Notes: generated by a model from the sequence alone, not told the origin. DNA of 64,000 nucleotides from an uncultured Pelagibacteraceae bacterium (GCA_902587515.1 CACILM010000002.1:124001-188000); one strand, 5' to 3'. Counted from the stretch's first letter, positions 27,993 to 37,594 are shown. A program made the numbers and translations.

Positions 27993-28722
27993 TAAATTTG
28001 CAAACAGGTATAGGGTTCATTTTGTGTAAATTTTTCTCTCTAATTTCTAAATATTTTTGGTAGTTTGGATCATTCTTATTTACCATCGCTTTTTCAAGAT
28101 CCTCATAGCTCATGCCAAGTTGTTGAACATCGTTTCTTCCATCATCCCATAAACCATCTGTCGGAGGAGTATTTATAATATCTTCTGATACTCCCAAATG
28201 TTTTCCGAGTTCCCAAACTTGTGTTTTAGTGCAGTCAGCTATTGGTGAAATATCAACTCCACCATCTCCATATTTAGTATAAAAACCAACGCCAAAGTCC
28301 TCAACTTTATTACCCGTACCAACAACTATTCCACTGTTAGCTGCTGCTACTTGATATAATGTTGCCATTCTTAATCTCGCTCTAGAATTTGCATATCCAT
28401 GCTCATTATCAAATTTATTCAAAACTTGAGAAAAAGAGGTAAATATTTTATCCATTTCTAATAAATGATGCTCAACATTATTATACTTTTGTTTTAACCA
28501 CTTTGCATGTGAAAGGCTTAAGTCATGTTGTGACTTAATTTGTTTGATTGGCATTGTTAACACAATTGTTTTTTTACCAGTATTTGCACATAAGGTACTA
28601 ACAACTGAAGAGTCAATTCCTCCTGAAATCCCAACAACTAATGCTTTAGGTTTGTACGATGACGAATCACAATAGTTATTTATCCATTCAGTTATGATAT
28701 TAGCTCTTTTTTTTACATCCAT
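27985..28722 (-). CDS. nadE: NAD synthase (ammonia-type)
   Basis: The 245-residue protein has the P-loop-like PP motif 'ALVVGISGGIDSSVVSTL', 'NSRARLRMATLY' and 'VVGTGNKVEDFGVGFYTKYGDGGVDISPI', all hallmarks of NadE. It lacks the N-terminal nitrilase-type glutaminase domain, so it uses free ammonia. It amidates nicotinic acid adenine dinucleotide. It starts just downstream of a perfect hairpin at the end of the DAHP synthase gene. Confidence 0.94.
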   Translation of the reverse strand: MDVKKRANIITEWINNYCDSSSYKPKALVVGISGGIDSSVVSTLCANTGKKTIVLTMPIKQIKSQHDLSLSHAKWLKQKYNNVEHHLLEMDKIFTSFSQVLNKFDNEHGYANSRARLRMATLYQVAAANSGIVVGTGNKVEDFGVGFYTKYGDGGVDISPIADCTKTQVWELGKHLGVSEDIINTPPTDGLWDDGRNDVQQLGMSYEDLEKAMVNKNDPNYQKYLEIREKNLHKMNPIPVCKFNE

Positions 28723-28753
28723 AATTAGTACCTTACCTCTCTTTTAAGGTTTG

Positions 28754-28782
28754 GTCTTAATAATTACAATAATTATTAAGAC
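28754..28782 (-). terminator. Perfect 13-bp hairpin at the DAHP synthase stop codon
   Basis: Arms 28754-28766 and 28770-28782 are exactly complementary around a 3-nt loop, and the right arm contains the TAA stop of the DAHP synthase gene. In the minus-strand transcript no T-run follows, so this may be a stabilising or attenuating stem rather than a strong intrinsic terminator. The stem is mostly A/T. Confidence 0.5.
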
Positions 28783-30152
28783 GCGGCTTGAATAATTTTA
28801 TTTGATATTTTTGAATTTTTCTTGATTTCCTCAGAAATTAAGAAAGCTAATTCTAAAGCTTGATCTGCATTTAATCTTGGATCACAATGAGTTCTGTATC
28901 TATTTGATAAATCGTTCTCAGATATTTTTTGAGCCCCGCCAGTACACTCTGTCACATCTTGACCCGTCATCTCAACATGTAGACCCCCTGCGTAGCTGCC
29001 CTCTGATTGGCTGACTGCGAAGAAATTTTTAACTTCTTTTAGTACGCTTTCGAAAGTTCTTGTTTTAAATCCTGTTGCTGCTTTAATGGTATTTCCGTGC
29101 ATAGGATCACAGGACCAAATCACTTTTAAACCCTCTTTTTTAATCGCTTTGATTAATTTCGGTAAATATTTTTCTACATTATCTGCACCAAATCTTGAAA
29201 TCAATGTCAACCTTCCTGGTTCATTATCTGGATTTAAAATATTACAAAGATTTACGAGTTCCTCTGGTTTTAATGTTGGTCCACATTTTAGCCCAATAGG
29301 ATTTTTAATCCCTCTACAAAACTCTACATGTGCTCCATCAGGTTGTCTTGTTCTATCTCCTATCCAAACAAAATGTGCAGAGGTATCATGGTATTCACCT
29401 GTAGTTGAGTCAACTCTAGTCATAGATTCTTCAAAAGGAAGAAGTAAAGCCTCATGAGATGTATAAAAATTTACAGATCTTAATCTTCTATTATTGTCAG
29501 AATTAATTCCACATGCTTCCATAAAAGCAAGAGCATCACTGATCTTGTCCTCTATTTCTTTATACTTTCCTTTAGTTTTATCTTTGATAAATCCCAAGTT
29601 CCATAAATGAACTTGTCTTAGATCTGCAAAACCTCCTTGTGAAAAAGCTCTTAATAAATTTAAAGTTGATGCAGACTGAGAGTAAGCTCTAAATAATCTT
29701 TTAGCATCAGGTATTCTAGCTTTTTCTGTAAATTCCATTCCATTAATGTTATCTCCCAAATAACTTGGTAATTCTTTACCATCTTTTTTCTCAGTAGGTG
29801 CACTTCTTGGTTTAGAAAATTGCCCTGCAATTCTACCAACTTTTACTACTGGCATTGAAGCTGACGCTGTTAGAACTAGCGACATTTGTAAGAGAACTTT
29901 AAATGTATCTCTAATATTATCTGGGTGAAATTCAGCAAAACTTTCAGCACAATCTCCACCTTGTAGCAAAAATGCTTTTCCTTCAGCTACTTCTGCTAGA
30001 GCTTTTTTTAAAGATCTAGACTCTCCTGCAAAAACAAGGGGCGGGTATTTTTTAATTTTACTTAAAACTAACTCAAGTTCTTCCTTGTCCTGATAAACAG
30101 GTAAATGTTTAGCAGGGAAATTTGTCCAACTATTTAAATTCCACTTTTTCAT
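28776..30152 (-). CDS. 3-deoxy-7-phosphoheptulonate (DAHP) synthase, class II
   Basis: The protein begins the shikimate pathway by joining PEP and erythrose 4-phosphate. Class II (plant/AroA-II) features are clear: '[18 protein letters not shown]', '[16 protein letters not shown]', '[12 protein letters not shown]', '[19 protein letters not shown]' and '[13 protein letters not shown]'. These include the Cys/His/Glu metal site and PEP arginines. Two ATGs are available (30158 and 30152); I prefer 30152 because homologs start at the tryptophan-rich segment. Length about 458 residues. Confidence 0.94.
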   Translation of the reverse strand: MKKWNLNSWTNFPAKHLPVYQDKEELELVLSKIKKYPPLVFAGESRSLKKALAEVAEGKAFLLQGGDCAESFAEFHPDNIRDTFKVLLQMSLVLTASASMPVVKVGRIAGQFSKPRSAPTEKKDGKELPSYLGDNINGMEFTEKARIPDAKRLFRAYSQSASTLNLLRAFSQGGFADLRQVHLWNLGFIKDKTKGKYKEIEDKISDALAFMEACGINSDNNRRLRSVNFYTSHEALLLPFEESMTRVDSTTGEYHDTSAHFVWIGDRTRQPDGAHVEFCRGIKNPIGLKCGPTLKPEELVNLCNILNPDNEPGRLTLISRFGADNVEKYLPKLIKAIKKEGLKVIWSCDPMHGNTIKAATGFKTRTFESVLKEVKNFFAVSQSEGSYAGGLHVEMTGQDVTECTGGAQKISENDLSNRYRTHCDPRLNADQALELAFLISEEIKKNSKISNKIIQAAS

Positions 30153-30234
30153 ATACAACTGATGGTATATATATATCGCAATTGTAGTTTTTCCAAGTAA
30201 GAATTTAGATAATTGCTCTAAAAAGTACGATTTA

Positions 30235-30648
30235 TCAAAATTTTTCTACTGTTTTGTTTAGACTGATCAGAATAGTTTCAATATTTAAATTTGGATATTT
30301 GTTTTTAAATCTTTTTTTCATTTTAGCAAAAGAACTTTTATGAATTTTAGTTTCATGAAAATTATCAAAAGTTTTTTTTCCATTTATAATTTTCGCAGCA
30401 CCACAATCACGATGATTGATAACTATTAATTTTTTAATTTTATGTAGCTTTATGGAAGTTGCAAGATTATCCCAAAATGTTTTATGCCATTTTCTAAATT
30501 TTGGAGCGGTGACGCCAATAGCTGAACCCGCGATTGTAAAAGAACTATAATTTCCATTTAACTTCTTTTTTTTTAAATAATTATAAACTATTGACTGAAA
30601 TCTAGGATCTATACAGGATAATACCATCGCCTTATATTTTTTAGTCAT
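30235..30648 (-). CDS. Short beta-carbonic anhydrase-like protein
   Basis: The 137-residue protein retains the beta-carbonic anhydrase zinc and catalytic residues: 'SCIDPRF' (C12, D14, R16) and '[11 protein letters not shown]' (H79, C82). The family is normally 180-230 residues, so the C-terminal part and some N-terminal helices are lacking. It could be a compact carbonic anhydrase or a related enzyme such as a CS2/COS hydrolase-type member. It stands alone between glmS and the DAHP synthase gene. Confidence 0.7.
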   Translation of the reverse strand: MTKKYKAMVLSCIDPRFQSIVYNYLKKKKLNGNYSSFTIAGSAIGVTAPKFRKWHKTFWDNLATSIKLHKIKKLIVINHRDCGAAKIINGKKTFDNFHETKIHKSSFAKMKKRFKNKYPNLNIETILISLNKTVEKF

Positions 30649-30668
30649 TTATTTTTTATAATTCTATT

Positions 30669-32486
30669 TTACTCTACTGTAACCGATTTTGCTAAATTTC
30701 TAGGTTTATCAATATCACAATTTTTTAATAGCGCTACGTGATAAGCTAATAGTTGTAACGGGATTGTTAGTAATAGAGGTGATAAAAGATTATCTACACG
30801 AGGAACTCTCAGCCTAAATCTAATATTTGTACTTAATAGTCTTTTTTTATTATCGGTAATAAAAAAAATCTTTCCTCCCCTTGCTATAACTTCTTGAGTG
30901 TTTGATAAAGTTTTTTCATAATATCTATCGTTTGGTGCTATTACTATTACAGGTAAGCCTTCCTCAATTAATGCTAGAGGTCCATGCTTCATTTCGCCTG
31001 CTGGGTATCCCTCAGCGTGTAAATAAGAAAGTTCTTTTAATTTAAGAGCACCTTCAAGGGCAACTGGAAAAGAATTCCCTCTTCCTAAAAACATTGATCC
31101 TTTAGCGTCTAAAAATTCTTTAGCCATTAATTGAATTTCGCTCTCAAGTTTTAATGTATTCTTAATGGCTTCTGGAAGTTTTTGTAAATTCTTTAAATTA
31201 TTATTGTAATCTTTTTTATCAATATCTTCTCTAGTAATAGCAAGTTTTAAAGCAAGGATATATAAGACTATTAATTGTCCAAGAAAAGCTTTTGTAGAGG
31301 CTACACCTACTTCTGGACCAGCATGAATAGGCAAAACCCAGTCACAATTTCTTGCTATTGTGCTTTCAACAACATTTACAATTGAGCAAGTTTTAACTTT
31401 ATTTTTTTTACATATGTCTAATGCAGCTGCCGTATCAGCAGTTTCACCAGATTGTGAAACAAAAATATATAGGTTACTAGAATTAAATTTTAAATTTCTA
31501 TATCTAAATTCTGAAGCTATATCGATTTCAACATCTAAAGAAGTTAATTCCTCAAACCAATATTTTGCAACTAAACATGAATGGTAAGCTGTGCCGCATC
31601 CTATTAAAACTATTTTATTTATCTTTTTAGGATCAATAGGAAAGTTGTAAATATTAATATCTTTTTTCAAACTATCAGTATATTCATTTAAACATTTTTT
31701 TATTGTTTTAGGCTGTTCAAAAATTTCTTTGGACATAAAGTTTTTGTAGTCCCCTTTATCAGAAATATTTTCATCGTCTGATACGGTATAAATTTTTTTA
31801 TTTATTTTTTTTTGATTTACATCATAAAACTCAATATTATCTTTATCCAGGATGCATAATTCACCATCATCTAAATAAGAAATTTTATTTGTCATAGATT
31901 TTAAAGCATAAGAATCTGAGCCTAAATAATTTTCTTCTTTAGAATAACCAACGGCTAGAGGGCTTCCTCTTCTTGCTCCAATAATGATATTTGAAAAGTT
32001 TTTAAATATGATGCCTAATGCAAAACTACCTTTTAATTTTTTTAATGTTTTAAACACTGATTCTAAAGGTTTTGAATTTTCTAAAAACTGGGTTAATAGA
32101 ACAGTAATAACTTCAGTATCAGTTTGAGATTTAAAGTTAAAACCTTGGGCTTCTAAATCACTTTTTAATTCATCTGAATTTTCAATTATTCCATTATGGA
32201 CTACAGAAACTTCTTCTGATGAGTGAGGATGAGCATTAATAATATTAGGAACTCCATGAGTGGCCCATCTTACATGACCTATCCCAATATTTCCGTTTGA
32301 GGGATTCTTAAATAAAATTTTCTCAAGTTCATCAACTCTTCCAGAGCATTTTTTTTCATCTATTAAGTTATTATCTAAGGTCGCTAATCCTGCGGAATCA
32401 TACCCTCTATATTCTAATTTTTTTAGAGAATTGATAATATTAATTGAAACGGGTTTATTGCTAGCTATCCCAATAATTCCACACAT
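30669..32486 (-). CDS. glmS: Glutamine-fructose-6-phosphate aminotransferase (isomerizing)
   Basis: The 605-residue enzyme starts 'MCGIIGIA' with the N-terminal Cys nucleophile (C2) of the Ntn glutaminase. 'GYDSAGLATLDN' and 'GHVRWATHG' follow, then two SIS domains with 'GCGTAYHSCLVAKYW', 'SQSGETADT' and 'LAKSVTVE' at the C-terminus. It makes glucosamine 6-phosphate for peptidoglycan and LPS. It is coupled by TAATG to the GlmU-like gene upstream. Confidence 0.97.
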   Translation of the reverse strand: MCGIIGIASNKPVSINIINSLKKLEYRGYDSAGLATLDNNLIDEKKCSGRVDELEKILFKNPSNGNIGIGHVRWATHGVPNIINAHPHSSEEVSVVHNGIIENSDELKSDLEAQGFNFKSQTDTEVITVLLTQFLENSKPLESVFKTLKKLKGSFALGIIFKNFSNIIIGARRGSPLAVGYSKEENYLGSDSYALKSMTNKISYLDDGELCILDKDNIEFYDVNQKKINKKIYTVSDDENISDKGDYKNFMSKEIFEQPKTIKKCLNEYTDSLKKDINIYNFPIDPKKINKIVLIGCGTAYHSCLVAKYWFEELTSLDVEIDIASEFRYRNLKFNSSNLYIFVSQSGETADTAAALDICKKNKVKTCSIVNVVESTIARNCDWVLPIHAGPEVGVASTKAFLGQLIVLYILALKLAITREDIDKKDYNNNLKNLQKLPEAIKNTLKLESEIQLMAKEFLDAKGSMFLGRGNSFPVALEGALKLKELSYLHAEGYPAGEMKHGPLALIEEGLPVIVIAPNDRYYEKTLSNTQEVIARGGKIFFITDNKKRLLSTNIRFRLRVPRVDNLLSPLLLTIPLQLLAYHVALLKNCDIDKPRNLAKSVTVE

Positions 32487-33130
32487 TATTTTTTTTTCTT
32501 TTTGTAGTTTTTAATTTCGATTTGTAATGCTCTTGTAAGTGCTAATGACTTTTTTTTCACATTTTTCGTTATTACTGATCCAGCTCCTACAACACTATTT
32601 TTATTTACAACAACTGGTGCAACTAACGAAGAGTTAGAACCTATGAAAACATTATCTGATATTTTTGTTTTGGATTTTTTAATACCATCATAATTACAAG
32701 TAATTGTGCCTGCACCGATGTTTGAATTTTTTCCAATTGAAGTATCTCCAATATAAGAGAGGTGGCTTACTTTTGAATTTTGGTTTATTGAGGATTTTTT
32801 TGTTTCTACAAAATTTCCAATTTTGGTATTTTTTTTCAAAACAGTTCCTTCTCTTAACCTCGCGTAAGGACCTACAGTAACATTTTTTTCAATTTTGGTT
32901 CCCTCAAGATGACTAAAAGATTTGATATGAGAGTTATCTCCAATTTTAACACTTGGACCGATTACAACATATGGATCAATAGTTACGTTTTTTCCAAATA
33001 AAGTATCTTTTGATAAAAATATTGTTTCAGGTGCAATTAAATTTACACCTTTCTTCAAAGCTTTATTTCTTAGTAATTCTTGTGAAAGCCTATATGAATT
33101 AGCTTTATTTAATTTATTGTTTGTATTCAT
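32486..33130 (-). CDS. GlmU C-terminal acetyltransferase domain only
   Basis: The protein is a left-handed beta-helix of hexapeptide repeats identical in layout to the GlmU acetyltransferase half. Motifs are 'GPYARLREGT', 'KIGNFVETKKS', 'SHLSYIGDTSIG', 'NIGAGTITCNYDG' and 'FIGSNSSLVAPV'. It even keeps a remnant of the GlmU linker ('NNKLNKANSY...LLRN'), but the N-terminal uridyltransferase is absent. An in-frame GTG at 33172 would add 14 residues; the ATG at 33130 seems likelier. It would acetylate glucosamine 1-phosphate, next to glmS as expected. Confidence 0.82.
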   Translation of the reverse strand: MNTNNKLNKANSYRLSQELLRNKALKKGVNLIAPETIFLSKDTLFGKNVTIDPYVVIGPSVKIGDNSHIKSFSHLEGTKIEKNVTVGPYARLREGTVLKKNTKIGNFVETKKSSINQNSKVSHLSYIGDTSIGKNSNIGAGTITCNYDGIKKSKTKISDNVFIGSNSSLVAPVVVNKNSVVGAGSVITKNVKKKSLALTRALQIEIKNYKKKKK

Positions 33131-33199
33131 TAAAAATTTCTTTACATTATTTATGTAACTGAAATAAGTCACAAAATATTTCTTTTTAATACTTTAAAA

Positions 33200-33862
33200 A
33201 TGAATCAAATTTACACTATTCTTTTCGATCTAGACGGGACTATAGTAAATACCGCACCAGATTTAATGGCTGCCCATAATCATGTAATGAGAAAGTTTGG
33301 TCATTCAGAAAAGAAACTTGAAGATATTAAGTCACTAGCTGGAAAAGGTGCATGGGTAATGATGCAGAGATCTTTTAAAGAGGAAATAAAAGATGAGAAA
33401 ACAAAAAAAGAAATGACCAAAGAATTTATAAATTATTACTCAAAAAATATTGATAAACATAGTACTCCAATTAAAGGTACAACTGATTTTTTTAATTGGG
33501 CAAAAAATAAAAATATTTCAATGGCTGTTTGTACAAATAAACAAGAAAGGCTTGCGATAGACTTATTAAAAAAACTCGATCTATTTAAATTTTTTGAATA
33601 TGTCGCTGGCTCAGATACTTTTGCTTTTAATAAACCGGACCCAAGACACCTTACGGATGTTGTTGAAATAATTGGTGGTGATTTAAAAAAAACAATAATG
33701 ATTGGAGATAGCGAAGTAGATGCTATGTCTGCATATAACGCTCGAATACCATTTATTTTAGTGAAAGATGGGTATACCGAAAAAACTGAAAAAGAAATTA
33801 AACACGATGAACTAATTTCCGACTTTGTGAATTTTGAAAAAATTATTGAAAAATATTTATGA
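33200..33862 (+). CDS. HAD hydrolase, phosphoglycolate phosphatase-like
   Basis: The 220-residue protein has 'LFDLDGTIVNTAPDL' (nucleophile and acid Asp), 'AVCTNKQ' (motif II), a Lys in 'AFNKPDPRHL' and 'MIGDSEVDAMSA' (motif IV). Helical cap placement after motif I matches the Gph subfamily. Phosphoglycolate is the likely substrate, but pyrophosphatase or other sugar phosphatase activity is possible. It overlaps the LysE gene by 4 nt. Confidence 0.87.
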   Translation: MNQIYTILFDLDGTIVNTAPDLMAAHNHVMRKFGHSEKKLEDIKSLAGKGAWVMMQRSFKEEIKDEKTKKEMTKEFINYYSKNIDKHSTPIKGTTDFFNWAKNKNISMAVCTNKQERLAIDLLKKLDLFKFFEYVAGSDTFAFNKPDPRHLTDVVEIIGGDLKKTIMIGDSEVDAMSAYNARIPFILVKDGYTEKTEKEIKHDELISDFVNFEKIIEKYL

Positions 33863-34458
33863 TTAGTTTTGCTCTCTTTTCAGCTTTAGCAACTTTTTAT
33901 TTTACAATGTTTTTTACCCCAGGACCGAATAATGCAATGCTTACAGCATCAGGTATGAAATTTGGATTCATGAGAACGTTACCACATTTAATTGGAATTC
34001 CTTTAGGGCATATTTTTCAAATCGGGCTTACCTGTTTTGGTTTAGCAAATTTATTCTTGATTTATCCTCAAGTGCAATTTTACATGAAAATCTTATGTTT
34101 TATTTATTTACTTTACTTAGGATGGAAAATGATTGGCTCATTTTCTATGGTTCAAAAAGAAACTGGAAGACCTTTGAGATTTTACGAAGCATCATTATTC
34201 CAATTTATAAATCCAAAGGCTTGGTCAATTGCGGTCACTGTTGCATCAGGTTTTTTTCCGACTGAGGAAAATATTTTTGTAGGGGTCGCATTTGTAACTA
34301 TTACTGCTGCAGTTATATGTTTTCCTACGATCAGTCTTTGGGCGTTGTTTGGAAGCGGATTAAGAAAATTTGTGGGAGATGTTAAAACAAAAAAAATAAT
34401 AGAATATGTTTTAGCACTTTTATTGGTTTTAACTGGTATATTTATTCTTATTAAATAA
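33859..34458 (+). CDS. LysE family amino-acid exporter
   Basis: The 199-residue protein has five to six hydrophobic helices and the LysE/RhtB signature 'FFTPGPNNAMLTASGMKFG' in the first loop, followed by 'HLIGIPLGH'. 'FQFINPKAWSIAV' is the second family marker (NPK). It probably exports an amino acid or related amine. Translation is coupled to the upstream HAD gene by ATGA. Confidence 0.88.
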   Translation: MISFALFSALATFYFTMFFTPGPNNAMLTASGMKFGFMRTLPHLIGIPLGHIFQIGLTCFGLANLFLIYPQVQFYMKILCFIYLLYLGWKMIGSFSMVQKETGRPLRFYEASLFQFINPKAWSIAVTVASGFFPTEENIFVGVAFVTITAAVICFPTISLWALFGSGLRKFVGDVKTKKIIEYVLALLLVLTGIFILIK

Positions 34459-34501
34459 TAGCCTTTGATTTTTATAATTCTCTTTAATATAAACTTTGCA
34501 G

Positions 34502-35398
34502 ATGCACTTTACAAAAAAGAATAGTTCTGAAAAAAGATTAGAATTTGTAAAAAATTTACAATCAAAAAAACTTCTTAGATTTCCTGGAGCTTATAATCCG
34601 TTGTGTGCAAAACTTATAGCTGAAATTGGATTTGATGGAGTTTACATTTCAGGCGGTGTCATGTCTAATGATTTAGGATTACCAGACATAGGATTAACAA
34701 ATTTAGATCAAGTAAGTTACAGAGCTAATCAAATTTCTAGAGTAACGGACCTTCCAACAATTGTAGATGCCGATACAGGATTTAAAGATTGTAAAAAAAC
34801 AATAATTACCTTTGAGGAAAAAGGTTTAGCTGGCTGTCATATAGAAGATCAGATAGCTGAAAAAAGATGTGGGCATTTAGATAACAAAGAACTTATTTCA
34901 AAAGATGAAATGATTAAAAAAATTAAAGATTCAGTAAATGCTAGAAAAGACAAAAACTTTTTAATTATAGTAAGGACTGATGCAAATACTGTTGAAGGTA
35001 TAGATAAAACATTAGAAAGAATTAAATCTTATGAAGATGCTGGTGCTGACATGATTTTTCCAGAAGCAATGAAAGATGAAAAAGAGTTCGAAAAAGTTAG
35101 AAAAATATCAAAAGGCTATTTACTGGCCAACATGACAGAGTTTGGAAAATCTAAATTATTAAATAAGTCTCAATTAGAAAATTTAGGCTATAATTTAGTT
35201 ATTTATCCTGTGACAACACAGAGACTCGCCATGCAAAATGTTGAATTAGGTCTTAAATCAATATTTAAAGATGGCCATCAAAATAATATCATTGACAAAA
35301 TGCAGACTAGAAAAAGGTTGTACGAGTTAGTAGAATATGAGAAATACAATACGCCTGATAAGAAAATCACAGATTTTTCTACAGAAGGACATGAATAA
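34502..35398 (+). CDS. prpB: 2-methylisocitrate lyase-like protein
   Basis: The protein belongs to the isocitrate lyase/PEP mutase superfamily. 'RFPGAYNPLCAKLIAEIGFDGVY', 'DADTGF', 'GCHIEDQIAEKRCGHLDNKEL' with catalytic Cys in KRCGH, and 'IVRTDANTVEG' fit PrpB. It would cleave 2-methylisocitrate to pyruvate and succinate. The ATG at 34502 is preferred over an in-frame TTG at 34496. It is fused by TAATG to the citrate-synthase-like gene, supporting the 2-methylcitrate role. Confidence 0.88.
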   Translation: MHFTKKNSSEKRLEFVKNLQSKKLLRFPGAYNPLCAKLIAEIGFDGVYISGGVMSNDLGLPDIGLTNLDQVSYRANQISRVTDLPTIVDADTGFKDCKKTIITFEEKGLAGCHIEDQIAEKRCGHLDNKELISKDEMIKKIKDSVNARKDKNFLIIVRTDANTVEGIDKTLERIKSYEDAGADMIFPEAMKDEKEFEKVRKISKGYLLANMTEFGKSKLLNKSQLENLGYNLVIYPVTTQRLAMQNVELGLKSIFKDGHQNNIIDKMQTRKRLYELVEYEKYNTPDKKITDFSTEGHE

Positions 35399-36522
35399 TG
35401 AGTGAAGAAATTAAAAAGGGTTTGTTAGGTATAGTAGTAGATGAAACTACAATTTCACATGTAGTTCCAGAACTTAGTGCCTTAACTTATAGAGGTTATA
35501 CAGTACAAGAGCTTTGTGATAAATGTGATTTTGAAGAAGTTGCATATTTAGTGCTTAATGGAGAGCTCCCTAATAAAAGTCAGCTAAAAAAATTTATCAA
35601 ACAAGAAAGATCGGAAAGAAAACTTTCTAAGCAAATATTAAATGATATTAAAAAAATGCCTCGTAACGCTCATCCTATGGATGTAATTAGAACTTGTGTA
35701 AGTTTAATGGCCTTAGAAGATAAAGATACAAAAGACAATTCTCCTAAAGCAAATATGAGAAAGGCAATGAGAATATTTGCTAAAACACCGACAGCTGTTG
35801 CTGCTTATTTCAGAACACGAAAAGGTAAATCAATTATTGCTCCAAGTAAGAAATTATCTTTTTCAGAAAATTTTTTTAAAATGATGTTTAATAAAGTTCC
35901 AGATAAGGAGATAGTAAGAGCATTTGACATTTCATTAATTTTATACGCGGAACATAGTTTTAACGTTTCGACATTCACAGCTAGAACCATTACATCTAGC
36001 TTATCTGATTTACATGGTGCAATAACTGGAGCTATAGCCTCTTTAAAAGGTCCATTACATGGTGGAGCTAATGAAGCAGTAATGCATATGATGAAAGAGA
36101 TTGGAAAACCTGAAAAAGCAAAAGCTTGGATTGAAAATGCATTAAATAAAAAAAAGGTAGTAATGGGATTTGGGCACAGAGTTTACCGTACAGGAGACTC
36201 GAGAGTACCAACAATGAAACACTATATGTTTAAAGTGGCTAAGCTTTTGAAAAAAGAAAAATATACGAGAATGTATGAAATTTTGGAAAAAGTAATGTTA
36301 CAAAGAAAAAATATCCATCCAAATGTAGATTTTCCATGTGGTCCAACTTATTACATGATGGGTATCGATATAGATTTTTATACACCAATATTTGTAATGT
36401 CTCGTATTACTGGTTGGTCCGCTCACATCATGGAACAACATGCTTCAAATAAACTTATTAGACCTTTGTCTAAGTATAGGGGTGCCGAGGTAAGAGAAGT
36501 CATGTTGTTGAATCAAAGATAA
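35398..36522 (+). CDS. prpC: 2-methylcitrate synthase / citrate synthase family
   Basis: The 374-residue protein has 'GLLGIVVDETTISHV', 'LTYRGYTVQEL', 'LHGAITGAIASLKGPLHGGANEAVM' (first catalytic His), 'VMGFGHRVYRTGDSR' (second His) and 'DFPCGPTYYMMGI' (acid Asp at left). The short length and N-terminus favour PrpC over the TCA-cycle GltA. It follows prpB directly, but no prpD/acnD lies nearby, so that step is encoded elsewhere or done by another aconitase. Confidence 0.88.
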   Translation: MSEEIKKGLLGIVVDETTISHVVPELSALTYRGYTVQELCDKCDFEEVAYLVLNGELPNKSQLKKFIKQERSERKLSKQILNDIKKMPRNAHPMDVIRTCVSLMALEDKDTKDNSPKANMRKAMRIFAKTPTAVAAYFRTRKGKSIIAPSKKLSFSENFFKMMFNKVPDKEIVRAFDISLILYAEHSFNVSTFTARTITSSLSDLHGAITGAIASLKGPLHGGANEAVMHMMKEIGKPEKAKAWIENALNKKKVVMGFGHRVYRTGDSRVPTMKHYMFKVAKLLKKEKYTRMYEILEKVMLQRKNIHPNVDFPCGPTYYMMGIDIDFYTPIFVMSRITGWSAHIMEQHASNKLIRPLSKYRGAEVREVMLLNQR

Positions 36523-36708
36523 ATGTCTTTAACTAATTTACTATTATTTTTAATTTTGGTTACACTGGCTACATATACTTTTATGCCCTGGAAAGGTATT
36601 GATAAAGGTTCATTAGTAAAAGTAGCATCTCAGTGGTTTATGTGGTTCGCTATTTTTGCAATCATTATTTTAATATCTACTTTTTTTGGAATTGAAGTTT
36701 CTGGATAA
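36523..36708 (+). CDS. Small two-helix membrane protein, unknown
   Basis: The 61-residue product has two membrane helices (about residues 4-21 and 37-56) separated by a short loop 'MPWKGIDKGSLVKV'. It begins on the base after the prpC stop and overlaps the next gene, so it is embedded in a compact operon. I do not recognise a family. The tight packing supports it being a real gene. Confidence 0.65.
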   Translation: MSLTNLLLFLILVTLATYTFMPWKGIDKGSLVKVASQWFMWFAIFAIIILISTFFGIEVSG

Positions 36709-37594
36709 TAATTTTTTTCAACAAACAAGAATTTTAGACGGGGGTATGGGCCAGGAACTCCTTAACCGTGGAGTAAAACCTCACGGCACTCTATGGGGAG
36801 CCTCAGCATTATATAATCGAAAATATCATAAGACAGTTGTCAAAACACATTTAGATTTTATAAAAGCTGGAGCAGAAATTATAGTAACTAATAGCTTTGG
36901 TAGCAGAAAAAGAAGACTCATCGAAAATGGTTTAGTAAAAGAATATAAAAATCTAAATGTTCTAGCAGGAAAACTGGCAAAAAAAGCTGTAGCTATTTCT
37001 AAGAAAAAAATTTTGATTGCTGGAAGTCTGCCACCTCAAAATTTTACTTATTTTGCTGATCTTGGAAAAGATCTTAATTTTATAAAAGAAAGTTTTAGAT
37101 CTCAGGCAAAATATCTCAATCCATATGTGGATTTCTTTTATCTAGATGTAATGAGTAGTTGGAAAGAGTGTTTATTGGGTTTGAGTGCTATTAAAGAATA
37201 TAAGAAAAAAATTTTAGTCGGTATCCACATTAGGAGTAAAGGATTGTTACCCTCAGGTGAAAAATTTATAACTGTTGCAAAAAAAGTTCAAAAACATAAA
37301 CCCATTGGAATTATGGCGTCTTGTGTTTCTTTTGAGGATTTAAATGAAGTGATTAAAGACGCTAAAAAACTTAAAGTCCCATTCGGGTTTAAAATTAATG
37401 CTTTTGAACATATTCCCCCAGGTTGGAAACCGGACTCAAATAATCCTAAAGTGCAACTTGGAAAAAGAAAAGATCTTACTCCTAAAAAGTTTCTTGAAAT
37501 TTGTAAAAAATTAAAGAGTAAAGGAGCAAAAATTATTGGAGGATGTTGTGAAATTACTCCTAAACATATTAAAAAATTAAAATCTTTAGTGTGA
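36686..37594 (+). CDS. Homocysteine S-methyltransferase family protein
   Basis: The protein of about 300 residues starts 'TRILDGGMGQELLNRG' and has the zinc-binding Cys pattern of the family: a Cys in 'GIMASCVSF' and the paired Cys in 'IIGGCCEITPKHI' near the C-terminus. It could transfer a methyl group from S-methylmethionine or another donor to homocysteine. No ATG start exists; TTG at 36686 or 36692 is plausible, both overlapping the upstream small gene. Its 3' end overlaps proW by 9 nt. Confidence 0.8.
   Translation: MELKFLDNNFFQQTRILDGGMGQELLNRGVKPHGTLWGASALYNRKYHKTVVKTHLDFIKAGAEIIVTNSFGSRKRRLIENGLVKEYKNLNVLAGKLAKKAVAISKKKILIAGSLPPQNFTYFADLGKDLNFIKESFRSQAKYLNPYVDFFYLDVMSSWKECLLGLSAIKEYKKKILVGIHIRSKGLLPSGEKFITVAKKVQKHKPIGIMASCVSFEDLNEVIKDAKKLKVPFGFKINAFEHIPPGWKPDSNNPKVQLGKRKDLTPKKFLEICKKLKSKGAKIIGGCCEITPKHIKKLKSLV

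Noticed and set aside
29086..29457. 123-residue plus-strand frame inside the DAHP synthase gene
   Set aside because: Antisense shadow of a conserved enzyme; no independent evidence.
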